From Ceratodon purpureus (lineage: Eukaryota > Streptophyta > Bryopsida > Pseudoditrichales > Ditrichaceae): a DNA stretch of 64,000 nt. Location of the stretch: NCBI GenBank assembly GCA_014871385.1, contig CM026425.1, positions 8,471,243 to 8,535,242 on the forward strand, read 5' to 3'. A program made the position numbers and the translations under genes. The number at the start of each line of letters is the position of its first letter. The first letter of the stretch is position 1. This document shows positions 13,206-25,200 of this stretch, piece by piece. The notes under the pieces were generated by a model. That model saw only the letters and a program-made list of their open reading frames with translations, ran no database searches and was not told where the DNA came from.

Positions 13206-13596
13206 AAAAAAAAAAAAAAAAACATTTCAAGTGGACGGGTTCTCCAAAAATGAACCGGTTTTTGGACGTGTAAAATTCACTTTGGACGGGTTCTAAAAAT
13301 TTATTTATTTTTTGACAATTTTTCCTCAAAAAATGAAAGATGCAAATATCAATTACATCATGTCATATATGACATGTGAATGTGAACATAATGGAGTCAA
13401 ATCACTAACACTTAATCAAAATACCAATCTTCAAGAGTTTGATTCACCTCCACACATTGATTCATCAAACACAATATTTAGAACCTTTTAAACACAATGG
13501 CAGAGATTTAAAAAGAAGGTTAACTAATCAATTGTATTAAAATAAAGTTTATACAAACATGTTCAATTTTTACAAAAGAAGAGAAGAACTTACCAT

Positions 13597-14383
13597 TCAA
13601 ACAAGTGGATGAATTCTCCTATCCTTCGTGTTTCTCCAAACAAGCATCGTGACTGCATTCCAATTGATGTTTTCAAATGGAATATTTGCACATGAAATGC
13701 GCATCAAAGCATCCAAAGTCTCCAACTTCAAGCTAATACAGAGATGACTCTTGATCAGGTTTTGTTTGGAAAAACCCCTCTCACATATTGCCGTACCCAC
13801 AGGAATCACCATAACTCTCCTCCACAAGTTACCCAAACGAGGCCAATTGATTGACCACTCTCGAGTTGTACCTGCAAACTCCCATGCTTCAAATAAAGAC
13901 TTATTTGGGATCATCTCTCTCATGGTCTCTACCATCTCCAAGCACTCACCTCGACACCGATCTTTTTTTGCTTCAGAACTTCACAAATAACTTCTCCAAC
14001 CACTCCTCAGTAATACGAGTCATCTCCTCATCATCTGTAGGATAGAGATTAGGGCTAAAGAGCTTGCATGCATTGAAGATGCCCAAGTCTAGAAACCTAT
14101 TATTCAATGCATCCACCACCCTCTGCACATACTTTGCCTCAAAAAGTCTGCACGCTTCAATAGTGCCATCTCTCCCAGTAACACTCTCCAAATGCATTGG
14201 ATAAGTTCTTATGCCACCATCTGCAATTGGATACTCCATCTCCATAGAAGTTGCACAGGTCTCCAAAAATGGCCACAATGCCCTTGAACCTCTTCCAAAT
14301 GCTGCACCTCTAACTGCTAGAAACCGTCTGCTCAATATATTGATACAAATGTTTATATGACCTCCAATCTGAGTAATATCCAC
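13597..14383 (-). pseudogene. hAT-family transposase C-terminal part, frameshifted
   Basis: Two minus-strand open segments (14383-13973 and 13941-13597) are consecutive pieces of one protein. The first ends EEWLEKLFVKF and meets a stop at 13973. A one-base shift there continues into a frame reading CRGECLEMVETM and SLFEAWEFAGTT, which ends with the diagnostic hAT C-terminal signature VIPVGTAICERGFSKQN and a following LETLDALMRIS. This resembles the zinc-finger-862-like hAT transposases of land plants, in which this region serves dimerisation. The N-terminal BED finger and the catalytic core start are not visible. It is inactive as it stands. Confidence 0.85.
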
Positions 14384-14705
14384 ATGGTCACTTTGAAATA
14401 GCTTATTGAATTTATTCGCTCAAGTGAATCTAGACACATATCCTCATACTGAATCTAGACTCCATGGATGATAGCTCTATCATAATTCTTCTACACATTA
14501 CTTGTTTATCACTTGAAAAAAAATAAAAGAATAAAATGTAAACAAACGTACCTCTTCCTCAAGCTACACCGTGCTAAAATAAAAGAACCCAAGAACCGTC
14601 AGCCCTCTACTCCGGCAGCGCTCCTCCTCACTGCTGCTCCGTGCACCCTATTTTGGCTCTGCGCAGTCTAGTCAGGCTACCTGCGGGGCTGTAGCCTATG
14701 GCTCA

Positions 14706-14778
14706 TTTTTTTTTAATTTTTTTTTTGTTTTTTGTTTTTTAATTTTTTTTTTGTTTTTTGTTTTTTAATTTTTTTTTA
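14706..14778. repeat. T-rich tandem repeat
   Basis: About three copies of a roughly 25-base unit built from runs of T separated by AA and G (pattern T-run, AA, T-run, G, T-run, G). It sits at the right shoulder of the hAT relic. Confidence 0.8.
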
Positions 14779-14959
14779 TATAATTTTTTTAACAAAAACT
14801 ACGGGACAGGTCCTATTTTTTTTAACCGATTTTGGGACGGGTTGTTTTTTTTAAAACCTTTCCATAGACGAGTTGGTTTTGAGATTATCCGTCTTGGGAC
14901 GGGTTTCATTTTTTTTGCCTTTCAATTCAAGGTTTTTGGACATGGACGGGTTAGGACTT

Positions 14960-17900
14960 TGTGAAAAATCAGCCTTGAGCTTAACCCTTAAACGTCAGAG
15001 CCAGCCCCACGGGCTTGGTTTAAAGGAATAATTGGAAACAAAAGTATCGTTTCTCAACCAAATCAAGCGAGACTTGTTGCGTTGGAAAGCTACTGAAAAA
15101 GCAATCTAAATTCCAAATTTTCGCTTCATTTGAGAGATTGTGGAATCGTTGGTAAGCAATCAAAGTTATCAAATTGAACAAGTTTTGAGGTTGGGGCAGC
15201 TAAAGTTCAGTAGTGCCGCAATGCTACAATGCTAAACAGTGCCGCAGACCGTAGTGCTACAGTGCTAAAGATTCTCTCCGGGCTGCCTCCTCAGGCCTTA
15301 AAATGATGTTTAAGGGTTAAGAGCATCCCCAATGGTTCGCTATCCAACCACGCCAACGGAAAATAGCGGGCCTTTGCCGAAAAAGGTTGTTCCAATGGTC
15401 TCTCCATCGTCCTTGCTATCTTGGCAAGCCTTGCCAAACATGCCCCGTTCTCGCCAAATTCTCTCCGTAGAGGAAGATAATTTCAATACTTCAAAACTGG
15501 TCAATGGACACTTCAGCCCACGCATAGGCCAAGTCACCTGACACCAAGGGACCACCAGGGGGCCCACGAGCATGTCGCGAAGCCCAACGGGAAGCTCGGC
15601 CTACCACCACGCGAGACGGCGACACTGGGGTTGATCTCGCGTCCTCTGCCCTAAAAATCATTGGAGCCATCGCTATTATTCCTCTCACCCTTGATAATGT
15701 CACTATTTTTTTCCAAAATTTGTACGAGTGTAAATGTGATAATACCAAATAAGGATGGATTGTATGTGATGGTTGGATGGATAGATTGTAGTAGCCGAAA
15801 GGATCATACGCAAATTTTGGCTCTGTTTCTATTTTTTCTCAAATATAGAAACACAAATATTAGGTGTGAGTAGATAGGTCTTACGTGTGGAAGATGCCAA
15901 TGCCATCGCATGCATGTTGTATGTTATAGAATTGATCATGAAGGTGATGCTCGTGATGATGTTGGGAGATGTTGATGACTTTTCCTTTCCTGCCAACGGT
16001 TATTGCTTCTTGGAGGTTTTCTTGATGAGTACCATACTACCATGCTACTTATGTTCATTGTTAGCTTTTTATGCTACTCATGTCCATTGTTAGCTTTCTA
16101 TGTGCCAGATGGAAGCAAGGTTATGTTTTGGTGGTAAGATTTCCAAAAGTCATTAGGATTGGTGTTGCAGATTTAACATTTATGATGTGCTTTTGTTATT
16201 ATTCACAAATATGAATTAGATTCTACATTCAAAAACATTGAAGTCTGGTATTTTTTACTTTTTTTACATTGTAATTCTATTTTGATTTTTAACATATTTT
16301 TTTTATAATATCACATTATGCACAAATCTCCAAAATGTGCCATTATCAAATATGTCACAACTTATTTATATTACTCTTTTTGGTGAAATGGATGGTGTGA
16401 CATTTTCAAGATTAGACTGTATTGAATTTGATTTTGGACTAAGTAGAAAAGTCTTCTCGAACATATTTCTCAAGTCGAAAGGTCTTCTTAAGTACTATAC
16501 GATGCATATATCAAATTTAAGGTGCATACAAATCTTTTTTTTAGTAATTTTTATATTTTTCCAGGAACTACGGACTCCAAATTAGTGTATGGGAAACCAC
16601 TACATTAATTTTAGATAATTTAATTATTTTTTATTAAAAAATTAAAATTTCAATATTTTTTTCATCAATCTTGCAAATTATGTGGGGCTTTATGCCCTCT
16701 CCAATGGATGCCCTGGTTGAGGAGTCCTCGTCATTAAAACGAAGGCAAGGTTTATTGCCGAGCATATTTCACTGAGTAAGATTTGAGTAAATTTTTTAGA
16801 AACTCAATATAAATGATATAGCATTTGTTTTTAAAATCTCATGTATTTCCCTCAAAAAATTTCATATGGTAGTTAATTTAGGTTGTTTGAAAATGGTTGA
16901 ACAAAGGCAAGAAGATGATGTCTCATTCAATTTATTCAAGTATATTATGAAGGAGATGTAAACTTTTATAATTCTCATCTAAACACTAAGCTCATATTAT
17001 CTCTTTCAATATTACTCGTATAGTATTGTGCTTTATCTATTTGAAAAAAATAATATTATGGAGCAATAGTTATGTTAACAATGATTGCTATAATCATTTT
17101 ATTTGAAATTATCACTTTATGAAGGATAAACCATATGTTTTTATCCAAACATACTTGAGATGAATTATATGCATCAAATGTACATATGTACATGAATATA
17201 TGTACAATGTAGTAAAGCCACTTTAGAGTCTTTTTACACTAAATGAGAAAAGTTTGAGAAGATAAATTTAGCCAATAAAATGACTAAAAATTGAAAAGAC
17301 CAAAGAATGTGACTTTGCATCCAAAGTTTTTGATCTTAAGAATGGAAGGTAGAAAATACAACATAGATAGTACTTTTGTCCCTTGTGACAAATTAACACA
17401 TTTTTCAAACCCTCTAGAAGTTTTGTCAAGAAGTATGCCTACTGCAAATTCCAACTGCCATTGGGCCAAAAACTTTATAACCATTTACAAGTAGCCGCAT
17501 TTAGAAAACATATTCAAAATTTTAACACTTAATTTTATGGCGCCTTTTCACTTCATTTAAAGTTGAGCTTCTTGAAGATGAGCTATGGACCATGACATGA
17601 GGTTTTATACATGGCTTTTTGCTCATAGTTAAAGGTGTGCCTTACCCTATGACAAAGTAGAGAAGCCGACTATAAAAACCTTTAGCCAAAATGAAGGAGA
17701 AAGTCCAAACTTTCTTAGATTCAAAATATATATTAAATTTTCTATTTGATGCCTTTGTTTCAGAGAGTGAAGCTGCCACACGCAACCAAAAACCAAGACC
17801 AATGAGTTGAAGATTTGAAATTTTATTGAAAATTGAAAAAAAAAAATTAATTTTGAAAAGTAAAATGAAAAGGTGCATAATACACTTATGAAGACCATAT

Positions 17901-19236
17901 TGAAAAAAAACTTAGCAATAGATTTGATATTACAACAAACTTATTACTGATTAAAATTTTGTTTCTTTAAGACTAGTAAATTTAATGCCAATGATTATGA
18001 TATTGTTAATAAAATGGGCATGACACGGCTTATGGAGCTAAGGTATCCCTCGCCTCTCAAAGAAAGTTAAAAAATAAAGATTCAAGTTTTCTTTAAGAAT
18101 CCATTGTCTTGATGCTAAAAAACTCTCCAAAAGTATTGCCATATAGGAAAAATGGAATGCAATAGACTTTGAGCATTGACTTCTTATATCAATGCTAAAA
18201 GGTACAACTTTGAACTTTCTAATTATTTAATTGGTGAAATTCATCCATCTCTCAACCTTCAATCATAATGTAAAGTGGTCCTTACTCTAAGTATTACCTT
18301 CTTCCTACCAACTTCCTGTCTTTCTAAACCTAGAAATGATTTTTCCAGACATTGAATATTATTTTGTGTAATATATTCCCAACCATATTGGACTTCAAAT
18401 GCAGTTTGAAGAGTTGATGTACTTACAGGGCAATTTATATTGAGATTTGAAGTGAAATTGACTCGGACATCCTCGATTTATCTCACTAAAATTCAGGTTA
18501 TAGTCGTGATGCCTTTTCTAGACGGCTCACCAAAGGGAAAAAAAAAAAAAAAAAAACTGACCTTTCTCATTTGTCAAGGAGGTCTGAACCGATTTGTACC
18601 TTTCCTAGAGATCTGAGATATAAAACCTACAGATTGGAGAACCTAAATCATTAATGATTCCAAAGTGTGGTGATACTCAACTGCATCTTGTTTAATAAAG
18701 CATAAGAACCTGAGAGAAGAGCATGGAGACAAAATTTGTTAACAATCAAATTGTCTAATTGTAGTCCTCAATAATCCTTTACCTTCAGAAGCAAAACCGT
18801 CGACCCTCTAGAAATTCTACTACCAATGCATTTTTAATCAACTCACTCAACATCAATACCAGGTAATCACTAGTATTGACGCTGCAACATTTTATTGGGT
18901 CACTTCCAACTGTTTTAGAGATCCAGCGTCACCTTCGTTTCTTTGACATGATCCGTTCTAAAAATTGTGATCGCCTTGTTTTCATCAATTGAGCAACATA
19001 TCCAAAAGCTGGCATCGTATTACTCCTTCAAACAAAAGGATGACATCATACAGTTCCACATCTGCAATCAGATTGTATATAAAAACGCAGCTGAAATCAC
19101 AATGACATGCAGAGAATATTAAAGTTCACATGATTTACATCTGGGAATCTATATTTTGCAGAGAAGCATAAGATGAAACATATGCTGATTCAGGTGTAAA
19201 ATGAACAACAGACCTCAGCATGAGTTTCTCCGCAGA
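14960..19236. other. AT-rich repeat-derived spacer
   Basis: Very AT-rich, especially 16200-18300, with only short frames and no protein motif. 15190-15260 has a loosely repeated TGCTAC/TGCCGC pattern. A possible non-autonomous DNA transposon starts at 15321 (listed separately). The last few hundred bases before 19237 should be the 3' UTR of the metal ATPase. No gene is supported here. Confidence 0.5.
15321..16714. mobile_element. possible non-autonomous (MITE-like) element
   Basis: The left edge GAGCATCCCCAATGG at 15321 resembles the terminal sequence common in plant PIF/Harbinger-type MITEs. An inverted imperfect partner may be CCAATGGATGCCCT at 16701-16714. A weaker alternative right end is CATTGGAGCCATCGC near 15658, which would give a 350-bp element. 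The interior is non-coding. Target duplication unclear. Tentative. Confidence 0.25.
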
Positions 19237-22200
19237 TTAGGGAACGGGTTTGTCAAGAGGGTGGGGGTGCCGTATTGAGTTGAGAGTTGGCAAGTCGGTG
19301 TCACTTGCTGAGTACTTCAAGACTGGGTGCCTCAGAGTGAGTTTCTTGGGCAACTCTTCGGTGGATTCTTTCTCAAACTCCTTCGTCAACTCTTCAGTGG
19401 ATTCTTGCTCAAACTGCTGTATCAACTCTTCAGTGGATTCTTGCTTAAACTGCTGTATCAACTCTTCAGTGGCTTCTCTCTCAAACTGCTTCATCATCTC
19501 TTCAGTGGCTTCTTTTTCAAACTGCTTCATCAGCTCTTCAGTGGCTTCTTTCTCAAACTGATTTATCAAGTCCTGCTCTAGGGTACTCAATGGTGCGCTT
19601 GGACTGGTCTCAGGCAGTGATTCAGACTGTGTGTTGTCTGCTGCAGGGGGTTCACTTGTAGACACAGCGTCGAGATTGGGTAGTAATGCCTTTGGTGCCA
19701 GATTTGTAAGTGTATCCATGTCATTGCTTTTTGTAATATCCTCGGTAATAGGTGGTGTTGGAGATTTTGCCACTTTATTTGTGCCCTCTAGGGAGTCAAG
19801 GTCAATAATGCCTGCAGAGTTGGGCAGGCTGGGCTGCAACTTGGATCCACAGCATACCCTTGTACATGGACTAAATTCCAATTCAGGAGGTCCACATGCT
19901 TGTCGCTTCGCTCCAAAGATTTGAAGACCTAGTGAAGAAAGTACAGCTAAACCATGGGGACTTGAAACTTCAGTTGTTGGTTCTCGGACCATCTCCACGT
20001 CAGCTGGATCTTGAATCTCATGAGGGCTATTGATGTCAAGATTCGTAAAGCCAGCGTCTCTCCAGGCGCTCTCATTCAAAGGAAATCCCCGAGGGGAACT
20101 TTTGCATTCCTCATCACAAGGATGATCTATCTTACAACCTAGAGCAGAACGGTGCTCATCATGACCATGTGGAGAATGATAGTCGATAGATGAGTGGTCA
20201 TGCCCACACTTGTCTCGAATTTTTCCATCTTTTAAAAATTCGTTGCTTTCCGAAAGACATTGATCTCTTGTTGCAAGATCCTCTTGACTAGTAATGCCTT
20301 TATCGGGACTTGAAGAGCATGCCAGCTTTGGCAGTAGAGAATGAGCCCCAGGAACACATTTTAGTCCACAATCTCCTTCTTCTTCATGAAGTAAATGTCT
20401 CTCCTTGTCGCGGTGCATATCCTTCCCTTTTTGTCTTCCACCTCCTTGTTCACATGTCGAACTAGAACAACAAGATGTCGCGAGCTTGGAGTCTGCAACA
20501 GCTACATGCCCTTTCGCGGTAGTACTCGAATAACCCAACCTCTCATTCTCGTGTCTCTGATCAAGTTCATTGAGATGACTGTGATGAGAGTGTCCGTGAT
20601 GATGATGATTTTTTAACCAAGAAAACTTGCCCCTGTGAGCATGTATAAGCGGACCCGTGCTCAAGGCATCGTCACAGAGATCCACCAATCGTCCTTCGAG
20701 GTTAACCATATTTACAGCAGGTTTACTACAACATTTTTCCCCTTTCCCATGCGCTGAAAGGTGATGAATGAGTTGCTGCTGAGTTGTTCTCTTCACCTTC
20801 GTCGTTGTGCAGCAATGGTCATTACATGATTTGTGTTTCAAGAGCCTCATAGAGTTGAAAATCACGAGTAGGCATGTGCCTACATCAGCCATTACTGCCG
20901 TCCAGAGAGACGCATATCCACTGGCAGCTAGCGCAATAATTGCAATCTTTGTCACAAATGAGAGAGTCACATTCTGGCCAATCTTCCATCGGCAGTTTCT
21001 CCCCAACTCCACAGCAATGGCCAACTTTCGAAGGTCATTCGTCATCAGAGCCACATCAGCTGTTTCCATTGCTACAGCGGAGCCAGCAACTCCCATCGCA
21101 ATTCCAACATCCGCAGCAGCTAGTGCGGGAGCGTCGTTGATACCATCTCCTACCATAGCCGTCGTCCCCGATTTTTTAAGCTCTTGTAGAATGTGCACTT
21201 TATCTTCTGGGAGCAATTGAGCATGTATCTCGATGTCTCCAAGCTGTGAGCAATGAATTGCATCATTACCTTCAGTGAAGACTATTATCTACTGTTTCCG
21301 CTCATTGGTTGCATAATAACCGACATAGATTACATAAACCTTCTACTACATCCCCGCTACATTTCTCACGTGTAAGCGACGTGTCATGCAGTTATAATTG
21401 ACCATCTAAAACATGAGATACTGGTAGTTTCAAGTTACTTTAGCAATGTAAGTACGCAGAAGTCAAGAAAACAGAACCATTTGAATATCACCTTTTTATG
21501 TGCAAAAGAGGCTGCAGATGCGCTGTCACCAGTCAGCATGGCAACCCGAATTCCTAGTTTCTGTCCAATGCAAGACATCAACCAGGTTACAAATATTTGT
21601 GATTTCTTGAAATTTGCACACTACTTGGTTTTTCAGAGTGCTGTGAACGCAAGTTACTCATGAAATTCCCTTCTCAAATGACAAGCAGGAGTCAAGATGA
21701 GCTAGTCTATCATGCTCTAAATGCCTTAAAGTGTAAGGCTCTTTGGTTCCCTTAAACGAAATGTGGGATCCCAGAAACGTATCCAGGTATCGTGCCGGTG
21801 CAAGATTTAAGTGGATCACATCAAAATCTGACTACAGTAGTTCCAATAAGTAGTGATGATACTAATATTTCAGCTTACTAACAAAACTGACCTTCAGGTT
21901 GCGAACAGCTTCAATGGCCTCAGTTCGAAGCTGATCAGCAACACCATAGACACCCACAGCCACTTTGTCCACCCCAATCCAGCCCACTGTCGCACCCTGA
22001 CTGCTCCATAAGTCTACTATCTCTTTGCCAACCGCTGTACACATGAGATCAATCACCACAACCAAACAAAATAATCAGCGTAGTAGAAATCTTTATTGAT
22101 TACCAAACGTTCCCAGTGTGCAAAATCCATCTAATAAATGGTTACCAACGATTAGGATATGGGTCTAGAGCTCAGCAGTCTAGACTGAAAATCATTCTCG

Positions 22201-25200
22201 AGATATTTAAATCTACTATTTCAAGATTTTACCTTCGCTCATCCCCCTTCAATCTAACCAATAATAGTACTCTGCAAGTTTGTATGAAATAAATCAAAAC
22301 TTCACCACATGCTGTAGGAAGCTGCTCAAACCTTCATGAATTCTCGCGCTTAGTTGATATAACGCAATTTTTTCACAGCATTCAGATATATACGAGCTGG
22401 AAAATCTTGAGCCGAGGATTGTTTATTTTTCCATTTCTTTCTACGTTAATGTTCTAGTGCATGTCAATGAACAGAAGAAGATCTAGCACCTTTCTCCCAT
22501 CCAAGACGGTGGGCCATGCGGGCATTCCCGATGTGAATAGTGCGGCCATTCACGGTGGCGGAGACCCCTTCGCCTACAATGACCTCGAAGTCTGTCACAT
22601 GTTCCGCAGGCTTCACACCATGGAGGTCTGCAAAGTCCACCAAAGCTGATGCCATTGGATGGCTTGCTTTGTTCTCTACTGAAGCAACCCTGTAATGCAA
22701 CCATCCCGAAAGAAATTATTGAAGCTGTAGCTACATGCTCTTATCAGAGGTCATTTAACAACGACCTCAGTCCCATACTGTCAGTTCCCAAACTTTCAAA
22801 GTCCTCACGCTCAAGCCTCTAAAGATTTACGGTAGCAGTGATACATGCTCAAGTTATGTCTACGTTGTAAATACTTATCTGAGCAATCACAACATACGAT
22901 TGCAAATAACATTTCGGATCTTGGTAATTTAAAAAATCTGCGGCTAGCTAAAGGGTCTATATCACTGTGATATGTGCATAAATGCTGAATAATACATGTA
23001 CATACCAATGTAAGATGTGGTGAATATTGGAACCACCGTCCAACCCTAACACATCTGTGACGCGGAAGTGGCCTTCAGACAACGTCCCAGTCTTGTCTAA
23101 AGCGACCACTTTGAGCCTCCCAAGAACCTCCAGGTAGCTGCCACCTTTCACAAGCAAACCTAACTTTGCAGCTTGTGCAATGCCACAAGTTGTAACTACA
23201 GGAGTAGATATAACCAGTGCACATGGGCATGCTACTACAAGAAGCACTAGAGCAAGATAAAGCCAATGCCGTGGTTGATGGATGTGAAGAGCCAATGGGA
23301 CCACGGCTATGATTATGGCTGCTACTACAATCCCTGCACACGACGAAATTTGAAGCTGACACAAAGTTAAAGCACAGGATAGTATGAAATAACACCTATT
23401 TATGCAACGATTTCAAAGAGATGACAAGTTTAATCTCGATACTAGATAGTACAATTGTAACAAGAAACTTGGCCAGGATTAGTCATTGTTACTGTTGCTA
23501 AATCATTCAATGTAGACACAACTTCATCGTGAAGGAGTGAGGGCCTCCCATACCTGGAGTATAGTATTTGGCTACTTGCTCCACGAGCATTTCTGTGCGA
23601 GATCTTTGAGTTTGTGCTTCCTCAACAAGACGGACCATCCGGGATACCGCTGAATCCTCCGCCAAAGCAGTGGTTTTCACCGTCATGTGCCCTACATGTT
23701 CCTTTGTATTCCGTTGGTTATTTATGCAAGCAGAGATCGAGGACAAGCTGCAACAGCTTCTCCGAACTAATGAAATACTAAATTTTTATGATAACGTGAA
23801 CAAGCATGGCCAACTTTTCAAGCAAACATCAAGATGTGGATCGGTAAGGGGAATTCTAGATACGACGGAGAACGTATACCGAAATTGAAAATAAAACCCA
23901 TTTACCCGATGATAACTGATCATTTATTAAGGTTTCCGATATCAATTCAATTAGAATGCGAATAGTTCACAAGAAAGAAACTGAGAAGATTAATCCAAAA
24001 ACAAGGCACTGTTTTGTATGCATGCTGAAGACGAAGACTACAGAAACGGGATAACAAAATGTACATACCTGACATGTTGACAGTTCCTGCCCACACGTTG
24101 GCACCCTCATCTTTCTCCACAGGCATAGATTCGCCCGTCAAACTACTTTCGTCGACATTACATTTTCCGGATGTCACAGTCCCATCAATTGGAACCATTT
24201 CTCCAGCCTTCACAGCCAATAACGTTCCGACTGTCACCTCCTCAACGCGCACACGCATCCCACTGCTGAGAAGAGTTGCACTTCGAGGAGCAAGATCTAC
24301 CACAGCTGCTATTGCAGCCCGAGCCTACATCAAATTGAGATGATTACAGCATGTCTTGGGCTCGTCACATATGCTTCAACATCCAGGGCTAATTCAGGGT
24401 CAGCTGTTTCTTCATCAATATTTCAATTCTTGTCCACTGGTTAATGTGAAATTCATGCATACAAGAATTCCTTGACGCGTACGTGTAAATGGTGATGGAT
24501 AGTAGTTTGAGGCTTCAAAAGTAGTTACCTTATCACTTGACCTAGACTCAAGCCAATCGGCCAAAGTGAACAGAAATGCTATGGATCCGGCCTCCAAGTA
24601 ATCACCCAAACCAATAGCACCTCCCACTGCAGTAACAAATTATAACCATGAGTATACAAACCAAACAGTGAACAATTCCAGAACAACTAAAGTTGATTCC
24701 AGACAATATAATATGAAATCCACCGAACATCCCCTTTTCGCACGGAAATGCCATTGCTAGCTTGGTTCTTAAAGTACGAACATCATATCAATGTGATATC
24801 AATGTGACTAGAATCGGTCCAATGAACAGTGTACAATTCACATGAGCACAATATACATCAACAGGATATGCAGAGGATTGAACTTCCAAAAAAGTTCAGT
24901 CTGGTGACCTGCTATGAGCATTAGGATGTTGATATCGAGAATGAAGCTTTTCATTGCTGCTATGCTCCGAATGATCAAGGGAGGTATGCCGACACCCACA
25001 GATCCTAAAGCCACCCATCTGAGTGGATTATACAGGTATTGAAAGAAGGACACACCCAAAAGCAAGCCTGACGCAATGGTCCAAGGACTAGGCCACTTTC
25101 GACCAGCCTTCCACTGCCCTCTCTGATGCACGCTTGCCACCATCCTTGCGTCATTCAAAGCCTTCACTGTTACACAAATCACGCAATCATGGTAAAGAAT

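Larger units (their letters stand above)
13200..14955. mobile_element. decayed hAT-superfamily DNA transposon
   Basis: The core is the broken transposase described separately (13597-14383, minus). Both flanks carry repeated GGACGGGTT-type motifs: near 13233 and 13285 on the left, and several between 14810 and 14950 on the right. They are embedded in T- or A-rich sequence and resemble the subterminal repeats that hAT transposases bind. They run in the same direction at both ends rather than as clean inverted repeats. I could not identify terminal inverted repeats or an 8-bp target duplication, so the boundaries are approximate. Confidence 0.6.

Noticed and set aside
19250..19924. Plus-strand open frames with repeated Phe/Leu-Ser units
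   Set aside because: They are the antisense of the ATPase tail repeat.
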